From NCBI GenBank assembly GCA_948466345.1, contig CAOKAC010000001.1, forward strand, positions 62,001 to 126,000: a DNA stretch of 64,000 nt, read 5' to 3'. Numbering within the stretch: the stretch's first letter is position 1; each line of letters begins with the position of its first letter. The notes under the pieces were generated by a model. That model ran no database searches, was not told the DNA's origin, and saw only the letters and a program-made list of their open reading frames with translations. Below are positions 1 to 7,954 of this stretch, piece by piece. Both the position numbers and the translations under genes were made by a program. Origin of the DNA: an uncultured Clostridia bacterium. GTDB taxonomy: Bacteria; Bacillota; Clostridia; Oscillospirales; CAG-272.

Positions 1-18
1 AAGCGAAGGTGACAAGCG

Positions 19-279
19 ATGGGCAGGCTTGATTATTTATACCGCATGGAGTTGCCACACCGTGCGATATCCGTTTATATCTATCTCATGGATAGAGCGA
101 ATAAGGACGGACAATGCTGGCCGGCAATACCGACCATAGCGTTGGATCTGAAACTGTCGCAGTCCACGGTTCGACGAGCCTTGCAGGATTTGCGAAAAGT
201 TGGACTTCTTAAAACCGAACAGCGATACCGCACTAAAGGCGGCAAAAGCAGTTTACTTTACAAAATCCAAAATTACTGA
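19..279 (+). CDS. Helix-turn-helix protein, replication-initiator-like
   Basis: An 86-residue protein consisting almost entirely of a winged helix-turn-helix (residues about 30-75, with the recognition stretch LSQSTVRRALQDLRK). This resembles the N-terminal DNA-binding domain of RepA-like or primosomal HTH proteins carried by plasmids and integrative elements. The ATG at 19 follows a weak AAGGTG site. The protein is much shorter than full RepA proteins, so it is either a stand-alone HTH regulator or a trimmed initiator. It opens the element that ends with the recombinases at 9.6 kb. Specific role unknown. Confidence 0.6.
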   Translation: MGRLDYLYRMELPHRAISVYIYLMDRANKDGQCWPAIPTIALDLKLSQSTVRRALQDLRKVGLLKTEQRYRTKGGKSSLLYKIQNY

Positions 280-294
280 CGAAATAAAAAAAGC

Positions 295-360
295 CCTACC
301 CTGTCGCCAAGGGGGGGCTATACCCATTTGGTGACAGGTGCCTCCTGTCATAGCGGTAGG
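295..360 (+). repeat. Nested inverted repeats with two alternative pairings
   Basis: CCTACC (295-300) can pair with GGTAGG (355-360). Inside it, CTGTCGCCAA (301-310) pairs with TTGGTGACAG (328-337). The same GACAGG segment (332-337) could instead pair with CCTGTC (343-348). It lies directly downstream of the HTH gene. It may be a terminator variant, a replication or transfer site, or a regulatory RNA; the sequence alone does not decide. Confidence 0.5.
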
Positions 361-541
361 AGAAAGTGAACTATACCCACTGTAAGATTAACTACAGCAG
401 AAAGAAAACAAATTATATAAAATATATCATTTTGTCAAAATATGTAATCGCAATACTCCTATACTAATCGAATTACTTTCTTAATAAATAATTGTAATTT
501 GATTATACTAATAATATCGAAAGGTATGGGGGCTATTATAG

Positions 542-871
542 ATGGTGGAAAAGAGTATTGGAAAACGCATTCAAGAATTCAGAAAAAGAAAAGGACTGAC
601 GCAAGATGACCTCGCTGAAATGATTGATATCAGCCCAAATTATCTGTCTGCATTAGAGAGAGGCGTTTATAATATCAGTATCGACTTATTAATTAAAATA
701 ATGAATTGTCTGGATTGCACCGCCAATGATCTTTTTTGTGATGTAATGCATTCGGGTTATGAAATAAAGGCTTCGCGGCTTTCTGACATGATCGAAAATT
801 TGCCGCCTAAAGAACAAAGCCGCATATTCAGCGTAGTGGAAGCAATGGTAAAAACTTATCTAAAACAATAG
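542..871 (+). CDS. XRE-family transcriptional regulator
   Basis: A 109-residue protein with a Cro/C1-type helix-turn-helix at residues about 8-65 (IGKRIQEFRKRKGLTQDDLA, then ISPNYLSALERG). The short C-terminal helical tail is typical of small regulators on integrative elements. It is transcribed alone and ends in a strong terminator. It faces the second XRE gene (1190-1507), so the two converge. It probably controls element maintenance or transfer genes; target unknown. Confidence 0.85.
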   Translation: MVEKSIGKRIQEFRKRKGLTQDDLAEMIDISPNYLSALERGVYNISIDLLIKIMNCLDCTANDLFCDVMHSGYEIKASRLSDMIENLPPKEQSRIFSVVEAMVKTYLKQ

Positions 872-890
872 AATTTAAATAATGCAAAAC

Positions 891-926
891 AAAGAATCCG
901 CTTTTTACGGATTCTTTATTTTTTTT
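891..926 (+). terminator. Rho-independent terminator after the XRE gene
   Basis: A perfect 10-bp stem, AAAGAATCCG (891-900) with CGGATTCTTT (908-917), is followed by a run of T. Confidence 0.85.
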
Positions 927-936
927 CTGTAAGTGG

Positions 937-965
937 TAGACAACCATTATAAATCGTGCTATAAT
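937..965 (+). promoter_or_regulatory. Sigma-A-type promoter, plus strand
   Basis: TAGACA (937-942), a 17-base spacer and TATAAT (960-965). It reads into a ~220-base region with no clear gene that ends at the hairpin at 1152-1195, so it may drive a short RNA or a very small peptide. Confidence 0.5.
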
Positions 966-998
966 AGCAGTAATGCGATTATTCAAATCGTATTACAA

Positions 999-1055
999 GT
1001 AATTCGTGGAATGGTTGATGAACTCGGGCGTGTTGTGCTTTTTGTATTTTGGTAA
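999..1055 (+). pseudogene. AbrB/SpoVT-type N-terminal fragment
   Basis: Frame 999-1055 translates to VIRGMVDELGRVVL followed soon by a stop. The string DELGRVV is the hallmark of the AbrB/SpoVT swapped-hairpin N-terminus, which normally continues with (I/L)PKELR. Nothing of the rest of the domain remains, so this looks like a decayed copy related to the intact gene at 1880. Confidence 0.4.
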
Positions 1056-1151
1056 GTTTCTCAATTGTTGATAACAGGATTATAATTGAAAATGAAAAGC
1101 CTTACTAACTCACTTGTAAAAGCACTGAAAACATTAGAAAAAATGAAACAT

Positions 1152-1195
1152 AAATAACTTAAAAAGGTTCTTCAAAGAATCTTTTTAAGTTATTT
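1152..1195. terminator. Bidirectional hairpin between transcripts
   Basis: A perfect 15-bp inverted repeat (1152-1166 with 1181-1195) whose arms are A-rich and T-rich, so it can terminate in both directions. It overlaps the last codons of the minus-strand XRE gene. Confidence 0.7.
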
Positions 1196-1507
1196 ATGAA
1201 GTTGCTTTATGTCAGCGATGATGCCACGAATAATATTAAGTTGACTTGGCGATAGGGTTTTAAGTTCTGCTATCACTTCGTTGAGAAGCATTGGATTTTC
1301 AATGTCTTGTCGAAAAAACTCCTCCGGCGTAACTTTAAGGTATTCACAAATATATAAAAACCCTTGCATAGAAGGCATAGCTTTTCCATTTTCAATTCTA
1401 TTTATATAGCTGGAATTTTGCCCTATGTCTAAAGACATTTCTCTACCGCTGACACCTTTCGCTTCACGCAGTTGTGTTAATCTCTTTGCAAATAGGTCTT
1501 CATACAT
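1190..1507 (-). CDS. XRE-family transcriptional regulator
   Basis: A 105-residue regulator with an HTH at residues about 8-62 (LTQLREAKGVSGREMSLDIG, then QNSSYINRIENGKAMP). The C-terminal helical segment, about residues 80-105, probably mediates dimerisation. It is read divergently from the AbrB-like gene at 1880. The ~370-base intergenic region upstream of it contains two similar candidate operators (1544-1563 and 1597-1616), as expected of an autoregulated repressor. The regulated genes are not identifiable from sequence. Confidence 0.85.
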   Translation of the reverse strand: MYEDLFAKRLTQLREAKGVSGREMSLDIGQNSSYINRIENGKAMPSMQGFLYICEYLKVTPEEFFRQDIENPMLLNEVIAELKTLSPSQLNIIRGIIADIKQLHK

Positions 1508-1543
1508 ACCAACACCTTCTTATTATATAACATTCATATTAGA

Positions 1544-1616
1544 TATTATATGTCATACGAATGCCGATAATAGGATATCAGGTGTTTTATTTAACGTATT
1601 GTGCGTCATACAATAT
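1544..1616. promoter_or_regulatory. Two candidate operators in the divergent region
   Basis: Sites 1544-1563 and 1597-1616 share TATT-T--GTCATAC-A. The second has the palindromic form TATTGT...ACAATA. They lie just upstream of the minus-strand XRE gene. No strong promoter was pinned down beside them. Confidence 0.4.
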
Positions 1617-1879
1617 CTCGTTTTATCAAATTAAGGATTTTTTATATCCAACAAAGCGTTGTTATAAAATTTTTGATAATAAAAAGTCAAAAATTTGCCT
1701 GCATCGGCAAGCGGACTTTATTAGTTTTTTTAAAAATAATTATCAATCGTGTTTATTGGCATTCGGCGCAACAATGGCGACAGTAAGGACATTATCAGAT
1801 ATTAGAATTGAAAAAGACTAAATCGAAGTAGACAAAGCGAAACCAAAAGATAATATAAATAAAAAACGGAGAAAACATA

Positions 1880-2140
1880 ATGTTAAAATGTTTAAAGCGA
1901 CTTGATGATGTTGGTAGATTAGTTCTGCCGAAAGAACTACGGAAGGCATTAGAGCTTACTCCTAAAGATTGGATAACAATTAAGCTGTCTGGTGAGGAGA
2001 TGGTTATAAAAAAATTAGTGGATTCATGCGCATTTTGTGAAAGCAAGCAAAAACTAATAAAAATAAAAGAAAAGTTTGTTTGTGAGCACTGTCGTAAAGA
2101 TTTGTGTAGAATTTATGATGAATTAAAACAAAAAATATAA
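1880..2140 (+). CDS. AbrB/SpoVT-type regulator with C-terminal zinc-ribbon-like Cys pairs
   Basis: An 86-residue protein. Residues about 5-45 form an AbrB-type swapped-hairpin DNA-binding domain (LDDVGRLVLPKELRKALEL). The C-terminal half carries CAFC and CEHC, a four-cysteine arrangement likely to bind zinc. A GGAG site precedes the ATG. Clostridial transition-state regulators of this form are common on integrative elements. It lies 24 bases upstream of the 151-residue gene at 2165 and is probably co-transcribed with it. Confidence 0.8.
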   Translation: MLKCLKRLDDVGRLVLPKELRKALELTPKDWITIKLSGEEMVIKKLVDSCAFCESKQKLIKIKEKFVCEHCRKDLCRIYDELKQKI

Positions 2141-2164
2141 ACTAATAAATTTATGAGGTGAAAA

Positions 2165-2620
2165 ATGCAATATTTACTTAGGGATGTATTTAGTTTTGAG
2201 TGCGGAAGATGTCTTATTTCCGTGCCGGGAAATTATTATTTTTTCTCGGAAAGCTCAGAATACTTCATATTTACACCTGTTGACGACAAGGATATTAAGA
2301 TAACCTATGAAATCAATAATTATGAAAACGATTGGGATATTACCGACGAAGATATCTATGAGGATATAAAGCAATCGATACATAACCATCAGCGAGATAC
2401 CTACGAAACGGAGGCACCTATTGAAGCTTTTGAAAATAATAACCTAAAAGGCTATTGTTCGACCTATAGTGATGATGAGGAGGATGTATATGAAGCAGGT
2501 ATGTTACTTGGTAATAGTATAGCCTTAACAGTTACAATCTACGACCAAACCCATTCAATTGAAGAAATAAAGAACTCGACGGAATTTAAGGCACTCTTTA
2601 ACGGCATAAAGAAAATTTAA
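2165..2620 (+). CDS. Uncharacterised acidic protein
   Basis: A 151-residue protein with a good GAGGTG ribosome site. It has no signal peptide or membrane segment and is rich in Asp, Glu and Tyr. The pattern is alternating predicted beta strands, for example residues 12-30 and 105-120. I recognise no family. A role as cargo of the integrative element or as an immunity-like protein is possible but unsupported. Confidence 0.65.
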   Translation: MQYLLRDVFSFECGRCLISVPGNYYFFSESSEYFIFTPVDDKDIKITYEINNYENDWDITDEDIYEDIKQSIHNHQRDTYETEAPIEAFENNNLKGYCSTYSDDEEDVYEAGMLLGNSIALTVTIYDQTHSIEEIKNSTEFKALFNGIKKI

Positions 2621-2931
2621 GCTATTAGAATATTTATTAAGATTGTACAGCACGTGATCTCATAGTACATGCTTTTATAAAATAATCCAATCATTCTAAA
2701 AAGTAACATTTTTCTAATGTATTTTCCGATATAATGTAATTAATTATAAGAAATATCTACTAATTAATTTAAGGGTAATACAAATATATACCGATGAAAA
2801 AGCCAAAAAAGATATGAAAATGTCCGCGCATAGGTTTTAATAGGAAAAAGATATATTCGTTTTTCTGAAAGGTTTTAGAAAATGAAGGATATAAAAAGAA
2901 TACTATTACCATCACTGTATATGTGCGTTAG

Positions 2932-2976
2932 AGCGCCCGATTTGCTTTTTGCAAATCGGGCGCTATTTGTTTTTTA
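2932..2976 (+). terminator. Strong terminator hairpin
   Basis: A 13-bp perfect stem, AGCGCCCGATTTG with CAAATCGGGCGCT, is followed by a T-rich tract. No obvious gene lies directly upstream; the nearest is the 151-residue gene ending at 2620. Confidence 0.75.
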
Positions 2977-3323
2977 TCTCGACAAAAAATAAAGGTAAAG
3001 AATATAAACTTTATTTTTTTGACGGCGAATTTAAAAAGAAAGGTGACATGTTTTGCCATTTAGTGAAGAACGACCTCGGATGTGTGTTCACATAAAAAAT
3101 ATAGTTTGTTTGACGTAGCAGGATTGCCTCGTGTAATGCTCTGACCGTGTGGCAATGCTGCCGTGTGTTGGAGTGATGTTTTTTGAACGCGAACCAATAC
3201 ATAATCGTTAGGGTTGTCTTTCCTGCTATCCGTAGGAAAAGACAACATCATTGTGCGAAGAACAATGGTGCGGAGAAAAGGCCGCAAAAGGACAAGCCTC
3301 TGTGCTACATTCTTCATCGTACA

Positions 3324-3369
3324 GCCAAATTTGCCCGTGATTTTTCAAGGAGCAAGTTTGGCTTTTTTT
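3324..3369 (+). terminator. Terminator hairpin
   Basis: GCCAAATTTGC (3324-3334) pairs with GCAAGTTTGGC (3352-3362) with one wobble, followed by seven T. It ends the hairpin-rich region ahead of the sigma-like gene. Confidence 0.7.
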
Positions 3370-3485
3370 ATGATGCGCAAACTATAAAAATTTTTACTAC
3401 AAAACCGGTAGGCATCGGTTGTCGTGACCCGCCTTCAATCAATCGTTTTGATTATTTTCAAATTCATTGATTGGAGGATAGCAGC

Positions 3486-3941
3486 ATGAATGCTGATAAT
3501 AAGAAAATATGGGTAGATGGGAAATCTGTTGAAGTAACAGATGAAGTTTATGATGCCTATATGAAAGGTGATCGAAAAATACGCTACTTTGAAATAGATT
3601 TAAAAACAGAGAGGATGCACATCAAAGGATGTGATAGAATCGCTGTTGTTCCAAGCCGTGAGGATTCATTGGACAGGCTAATGGACGATCAAGCCTACCA
3701 GTTTTCTGATGACAGCGAAGGAGTGGAAGAATTTGTACTCCGCAAAGTTTCTTATGAAACACTCTACGAAGCATTGGACAAGCTGTCAAAGGATGAGCAG
3801 ACTTTTGTCTTTGCAATGTTCTTTGAGAATAAAACGGAAAGGGAATTGGCTGCACTTATGGGTATTACACAGCCGGCGATCCACAAGAGAAAAATAAAAA
3901 TACTTGATAAGCTAAAAAATTTTTTAAAAAATAGTATTTAG
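3486..3941 (+). CDS. Sigma-70 region-4-like regulator of an integrative element
   Basis: A 151-residue protein. The C-terminal 60 residues form a sigma region 4 helix-turn-helix (DKLSKDEQTFVFAMFFENKT, then ELAALMGITQPAIHKRK). The N-terminal half has no region 2 motif that I can recognise. Such short sigma-like proteins are common in conjugative elements of Clostridia, where they may control transfer or excision genes. I chose the ATG at 3486 because TTGGAGG lies 9 bases upstream. A strong terminator follows immediately. Confidence 0.75.
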   Translation: MNADNKKIWVDGKSVEVTDEVYDAYMKGDRKIRYFEIDLKTERMHIKGCDRIAVVPSREDSLDRLMDDQAYQFSDDSEGVEEFVLRKVSYETLYEALDKLSKDEQTFVFAMFFENKTERELAALMGITQPAIHKRKIKILDKLKNFLKNSI

Positions 3942-3950
3942 CGGTTATCA

Positions 3951-3994
3951 GCCCCTTCACTCAACGGCAAATAGAGTGAAGGGGCATTCTTATT
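3951..3994 (+). terminator. Terminator after the sigma-like gene
   Basis: A perfect 12-bp stem, GCCCCTTCACTC (3951-3962) with GAGTGAAGGGGC (3974-3985), then a T-rich tail. Confidence 0.85.
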
Positions 3995-4129
3995 GCCTCT
4001 GGTGATCATTGAAAACTGAATAGCACAGCGCATTTTTTACCTTCCTTCTGCTGTCGGGAAACCGGCAAGCCACAAGAGATCATCTCAGACGGTGCGGGGC
4101 ATCCGTACCGAAGGTCATGACAGGCAGGA

Positions 4130-4445
4130 GGGACAATGATACTTGCGTCCAGTCACAGGTCGAGCGTTGAAGCAGAGTGTAATGCTAACCGAGCAAATAT
4201 GCGAAAGCATATTTGACCGCAAAGCTATGCTTTGCGTGCCGTCGCAACCAATGAGGGCGCCTCGGAGAGTTCCTCGGAGGGGTGAGATTCCCATGAGGTC
4301 TGAAAGGCTTTGCCTTTCATCTGCACAGACCGGAAAATGCGTTCCCGTGTATCCGAGGGGCGGCGAGGATCGAATATCGGTAAAGAACAAAACGATTGAT
4401 ACGAATACAAGGCGGCTGTTTCCAGAATGCAAACAACCGCCTTTT
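4130..4445 (+). other. Hairpin-rich leader upstream of the MazF-like gene
   Basis: This region has no convincing gene but a dense run of short hairpins: CAAATATGC-GAAA-GCATATTTG, GCAAAGC-TAT-GCTTTGC and GAAAGGC-TTT-GCCTTTC. It ends in GGCGGCTGTTT (4411-4421) paired with AAACAACCGCC (4431-4441) followed by TTTT. That last hairpin looks like a terminator placed 20 bases before the toxin start. It may be a structured regulatory leader or a separate noncoding RNA. Confidence 0.45.
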
Positions 4446-4464
4446 ACTTATGGAGGAAAATATC

Positions 4465-4818
4465 ATGGAAAAAATCAAAAGAGGGCAAATCTACTACGCC
4501 GAATTATCTCCAATAATCGGCAGTGAGCAAGGCGGCAACCGTCCCGTTGTTATCCTACAAAACGATAAAGGAAATCTCTACAGTAATACCACGATTGTAG
4601 CGGCAATCACAAGTGAGCTGGATAAAACCCATCTGCCCACGCATATCATTTTCACAGCGAACTGTATGGAAAAAACCTCTATGGTTTTGCTTGAGCAGAT
4701 TAGGACGCTGGACAAATCTCGTCTTAACAATTGTATTGGGATAATGGATGATAGAACAATGCAGCGAATTGACCACGCAGTTGCAATCAGCTTGGGACTT
4801 GAACATTTGGGGGATTAA
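4465..4818 (+). CDS. MazF/PemK-type endoribonuclease toxin
   Basis: A 117-residue protein with the MazF/PemK fold. Visible landmarks are KRGQIYYAEL at the N-terminus, GSEQGGNRPVVILQND, then a stretch ending VLLEQIRTLDKSRL, the conserved C-terminal region of the family. Members cleave RNA and are normally held in check by a MazE antitoxin encoded just upstream. No antitoxin gene is visible; instead a hairpin-rich noncoding leader precedes it. I chose the ATG at 4465 because TGGAGG lies 9 bases upstream. Two bases separate it from the resolvase-like gene, implying an operon. Confidence 0.85.
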   Translation: MEKIKRGQIYYAELSPIIGSEQGGNRPVVILQNDKGNLYSNTTIVAAITSELDKTHLPTHIIFTANCMEKTSMVLLEQIRTLDKSRLNNCIGIMDDRTMQRIDHAVAISLGLEHLGD

Positions 4819-4820
4819 AA

Positions 4821-5159
4821 ATGAATGAAAAAAAGGGGTGGATGTATATCCGAAAAACACATCAACCGGTTATAAGTCTTGACGAACAAAAAGTGCAGCT
4901 CAGAAAATGGAGTGAATATCAGGGATACAAGATTGTTGGAGAAACGGCTATACTTGGCGGCAACGAAAAATCAAAGAATACTATAGTGAATATCCTCCAC
5001 CAAGAGCCTCCAGCAAACGGTGCAACATATCTTATTACACCGTCTTTTTCTCACCTTTCCCGCAGCTTTTTCCAAACAGTTGAAATACTGAAAGAGCTGA
5101 ATGAATACGGAATAGGCATTATTACGGCAAACAATCCAGTTGCTCCTAATCTAAAATAG
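4821..5159 (+). CDS. Resolvase-like protein lacking the catalytic serine
   Basis: A 112-residue protein matching the layout of the serine-recombinase catalytic domain. It has an N-terminal YIR motif, then LDEQKVQLRKW (compare the conserved Q...QL(R/E)..), and later LSRSFFQTVEILKEL, the equivalent of the helix-D approach. Where active resolvases read YxRVST, this protein has YIRKTHQ, so the nucleophile is missing. There is no recombinase or zinc domain. It may be a regulator or decoy of the recombinases at 5.5-9.6 kb. It is in tandem with the MazF-like gene. Confidence 0.6.
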   Translation: MNEKKGWMYIRKTHQPVISLDEQKVQLRKWSEYQGYKIVGETAILGGNEKSKNTIVNILHQEPPANGATYLITPSFSHLSRSFFQTVEILKELNEYGIGIITANNPVAPNLK

Positions 5160-5248
5160 AAAATATACAGTAGCCAGAAATAGAATTAGAAGATAACGAA
5201 ACAAATTGCGCTAATGCATCACAGTTTATAATATGAGGTGAAGAAACA

Positions 5249-5401
5249 ATGAATCAGACCGATCTAAATAACGCATCTTTTGCTTACAGCGTGAGCATGC
5301 TTCGAATGCTGCTCAGAATGAAGCTTATTACCAAAGAAGAATACGATCAAATCGCGCATATCAGCGCAGAGTTTTATGGCGTAGAAGTTTATTGTGTCTG
5401 A
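5249..5401 (+). CDS. SHOCT-like small protein
   Basis: A 50-residue protein preceded by GAGGTG. The central segment SMLRMLLRMKLITKEEYDQI matches the SHOCT pattern (short C-terminal helix, L..L...G.IT..EF...). Small SHOCT-like proteins are often encoded immediately upstream of large serine recombinases in clostridial elements, as here. Function is unknown; a role in nucleic-acid or partner-protein binding has been proposed for the domain. Confidence 0.6.
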   Translation: MNQTDLNNASFAYSVSMLRMLLRMKLITKEEYDQIAHISAEFYGVEVYCV

Positions 5402-5539
5402 AGTGATAATTTTTCAGTTTAGCGCTGGATATATTTGTACTTCTGTGGTATTGTTAGTGCTACCCAAAGGGTAACACAGTTGCCGCAGAACAAGCGGTAA
5501 TATAAAAGCAGGCAGCAAGCCTGCGGAAAGGAGAAAGAA

Positions 5540-7099
5540 ATGCAAATAACGGAAATTGCTGCTGAACGAAAGCAAAATACAAACGATATTCGCTTGGCAG
5601 CCTATTGCCGGGTATCAAGTGATTCCACCGACCAGCTCCACTCCTTTGCCACACAGATTCGGTACTACAAGGATTATGAAAAGAAGCATCCGCAGTACAA
5701 GCTGATAGACATCTATGCAGATGAAGGGCTGACAGGCACGGATATAAAAAAGCGCGATGAGCAAAACCGATTGATCCGTGATTGCAAGAAAGGCAAAATT
5801 GACCGCATCATCGTCAAATCTGTATCCCGCTTTGCCAGAAACACGCGGGAGCTTCTCGTCACACTGCGAATGCTGAAGGAAATCGGCGTGAGCGTGTACT
5901 TCGAGGAACAAGGCATTGATACTGACAAAATCAATATGGAAATGATTGTAGCATTCCCCGGTATGGCGGCTCAACAAGAGTCGGAAACCATATCGGGGAA
6001 TATGCGTTGGAGTTACCAGAAAAGGATAGGATCGGGCGAGTTTAATTGCACCTATCCGGCATATGGATTCAGCCTTGTAAAAGGAAAGCTGGAAATCAAC
6101 GAATCGGAAGCGTATGTGGTGCGGAGAATATTTAATTTGTATCTTCAAGGAATTGGGATGCAACGGATTGCCAATCTGCTCAATGAAGAAAACATTCCCC
6201 GCAGAAAAGAAACGCAGAAATGGCACTGCTCAACTGTTAAATATGTTTTGAATAACGAGAGATACATGGGTGACGCTATTCTCCAAAAGAGTTATACAAC
6301 TGAAACCCTGCCGTTTCGCAAGCGCAGGAACAACGGCGAATTTCCAAAGGTCTATGTGGAAAACAGTAATCCGCCTATCGTTAGTAGAGAGGTATATCAA
6401 ACGGCACAGAAGCTGCAAGAAGAACGGGCTGTTCACAGGTGCAGTCGACATTCTACCTATCCGCTGTCAAAGATGCTTCGTTGTCCCGACTGCGGCAGAG
6501 CTTTCCGACGACAATTTGTAGCCGGCAAAGCTTATTGGCTATGCGCAGGCAAAGCGGCAGGATCAACTGACTGTAAAAATAGGCGCGTGAAAGAGGATAA
6601 AGTTTATGAATCCTTTAATCAGATGGTATGGAAACTAAAGGCTTATCGAGACCAGCTTCTCACCCCCCTGATTCGTCAGATGGAATCTATGCAGAGCCAA
6701 TCCAGTCATTTACAGGAACCAATCCGAGCCATTGATAAGGAAATCGCTGATCTTAGCGCACAGAACCTTGTAGTTGCAAGATTTCATACTAAAGGTATAC
6801 TGAATGCCGCAGACTTCTCCGCACAAGCAGATGCGTTAAGCAGTAAAATCCGTGAGCTTCGCGCAAAACGCCATAAATTGCTTGCTATGGATGAAACGAA
6901 CGAACTGATCAATACCTTGTGCGACCTGAACAAAAAAATACGAGAGTATGAACCTACTGGCGGCTTTGATGAGGAACTATTTGAGCAGATCGTTGTTTCC
7001 GTCGTCGTGAACGATAACGCCTCGCTCACCTTTAAGTTGCTCGGCGGTGTAGAATTAACTGAAGAAATCCCATTGAAAGGAAGGTGTAAATCCACATGA
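5540..7099 (+). CDS. Large serine recombinase
   Basis: A 519-residue site-specific recombinase. Residues about 17-160 are the resolvase catalytic domain (AAYCRVSSDSTDQLHSF with the catalytic serine, and KSVSRFARN). Next come the Recombinase domain (YPAYGFSLVKG to NNERYMGD), a zinc ribbon (CPDCGRAF and CAGKAAGSTDC), and a coiled-coil tail after residue about 360. Such enzymes excise and insert integrative elements at short attachment sites. AAAGGAG precedes the ATG. Its stop overlaps the next start (ATGA), so the three recombinase genes form one operon. Confidence 0.95.
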   Translation: MQITEIAAERKQNTNDIRLAAYCRVSSDSTDQLHSFATQIRYYKDYEKKHPQYKLIDIYADEGLTGTDIKKRDEQNRLIRDCKKGKIDRIIVKSVSRFARNTRELLVTLRMLKEIGVSVYFEEQGIDTDKINMEMIVAFPGMAAQQESETISGNMRWSYQKRIGSGEFNCTYPAYGFSLVKGKLEINESEAYVVRRIFNLYLQGIGMQRIANLLNEENIPRRKETQKWHCSTVKYVLNNERYMGDAILQKSYTTETLPFRKRRNNGEFPKVYVENSNPPIVSREVYQTAQKLQEERAVHRCSRHSTYPLSKMLRCPDCGRAFRRQFVAGKAYWLCAGKAAGSTDCKNRRVKEDKVYESFNQMVWKLKAYRDQLLTPLIRQMESMQSQSSHLQEPIRAIDKEIADLSAQNLVVARFHTKGILNAADFSAQADALSSKIRELRAKRHKLLAMDETNELINTLCDLNKKIREYEPTGGFDEELFEQIVVSVVVNDNASLTFKLLGGVELTEEIPLKGRCKST

Positions 7100-7950
7100 A
7101 GAACCGTAATATCCCATTCGGATATCAGTATCAAAACGGAGTTGTAACGCTGCATCCGATAGAAGAACAGGTACTCCGGCAGATTGCCAGAGATTACCTG
7201 GCCGGTCAGTCGCTACTGAAAATTGCAGAGGGTTTGAATGCTAATCAGGTTGAATATCAGCCCGGTATTATTGGCTGGAACAAAGCGAGGATCATGCGTC
7301 TGCTTGAAGATAAGCGCTATCTTGGTGACGGCGGATATCCCGCCATTATCGATGCGGATACTTTTGCTTCGATTCAAATTAAGAAGTACAACCGAAACAA
7401 ATTGAAAAATATAGACAGGCAATCAGACATTTTCCAAATTACCGTCCCTGTCCTGTGTCCCGACTGTGGCACAGAGATGCACCGCAGACACGACAGTCGA
7501 TGCAAATGCACCGAGCGGTGGTTTTGTCGCAATAAGGATTGCAAAACCCTGATTAAACTATCAGACCACGATCTGCTCTCACAGATCACAGCAATTCTCA
7601 ATCAGCTCGTCGTTCATCCCGAACGGATAAAAGGCGATAAATTGCAGGAATTGGCTCCAACCACTGAACAGAGAAGGCTTGACAATGAAATCGGCAGGAT
7701 GATAGATACCAAAGTGCACGAGAAAGAAACACTACAAAAGAAGATGTTAGAGATGGTTTCCCTCAAATACAAATTGATTCCGTCAACTGTCGGAACTGCA
7801 TACAGATTAAAAGCGGACTTCGAGCAATCGGGTCCGCTTTCTGTATTCTCAGCTGAACTTTTTGGAAATACAGTAAACGCCATTTATCTAAACAGGGATA
7901 GCACTATTGAACTTAAACTGCTGAACGGTCAGCGAATCGGAAAGGAGTAA
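7096..7950 (+). CDS. Recombinase-domain protein without catalytic domain
   Basis: A 284-residue protein that begins directly with the Recombinase DNA-binding domain (IPFGYQYQNGVVTLHP to EDKRYLGDGGYPAIIDADTF). A zinc ribbon follows (CPDCGTEM, then CKCTERWFCRNKDCK) and then a helical tail. The serine catalytic domain is absent from the start, and the ATG overlaps the previous stop, so this is an established gene, not a fresh truncation. It probably acts as a DNA-binding partner or directionality factor for the flanking catalytic recombinases; that is inference. Confidence 0.85.
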   Translation: MKNRNIPFGYQYQNGVVTLHPIEEQVLRQIARDYLAGQSLLKIAEGLNANQVEYQPGIIGWNKARIMRLLEDKRYLGDGGYPAIIDADTFASIQIKKYNRNKLKNIDRQSDIFQITVPVLCPDCGTEMHRRHDSRCKCTERWFCRNKDCKTLIKLSDHDLLSQITAILNQLVVHPERIKGDKLQELAPTTEQRRLDNEIGRMIDTKVHEKETLQKKMLEMVSLKYKLIPSTVGTAYRLKADFEQSGPLSVFSAELFGNTVNAIYLNRDSTIELKLLNGQRIGKE

Positions 7951-7954
7951 AAGT

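Larger units (their letters stand above)
2621..3485. other. Noncoding stretch with stacked hairpins
   Basis: I see no convincing gene here. A strong terminator hairpin lies at 2932-2976. Further hairpins are GTTGTCTTTCCT with AGGAAAAGACAAC (3213-3246), CATTGT with ACAATG (about 3250-3268), and a terminator (3324-3369). The ribosome site TTGGAGG at 3471-3477 belongs to the sigma-like gene that follows. Confidence 0.5.

Noticed and set aside
2881-2992. Short frame MKDIKRILLPSLYMCVR... starting at 2881
   Set aside because: It reads straight through a strong terminator palindrome and has no ribosome site, so it is not supported as a peptide gene.
4030-4400. Group II intron or intron remnant
   Set aside because: The region is hairpin-rich, but I find neither a GUGCG-type 5' end, a recognisable domain V, nor a reverse transcriptase frame.
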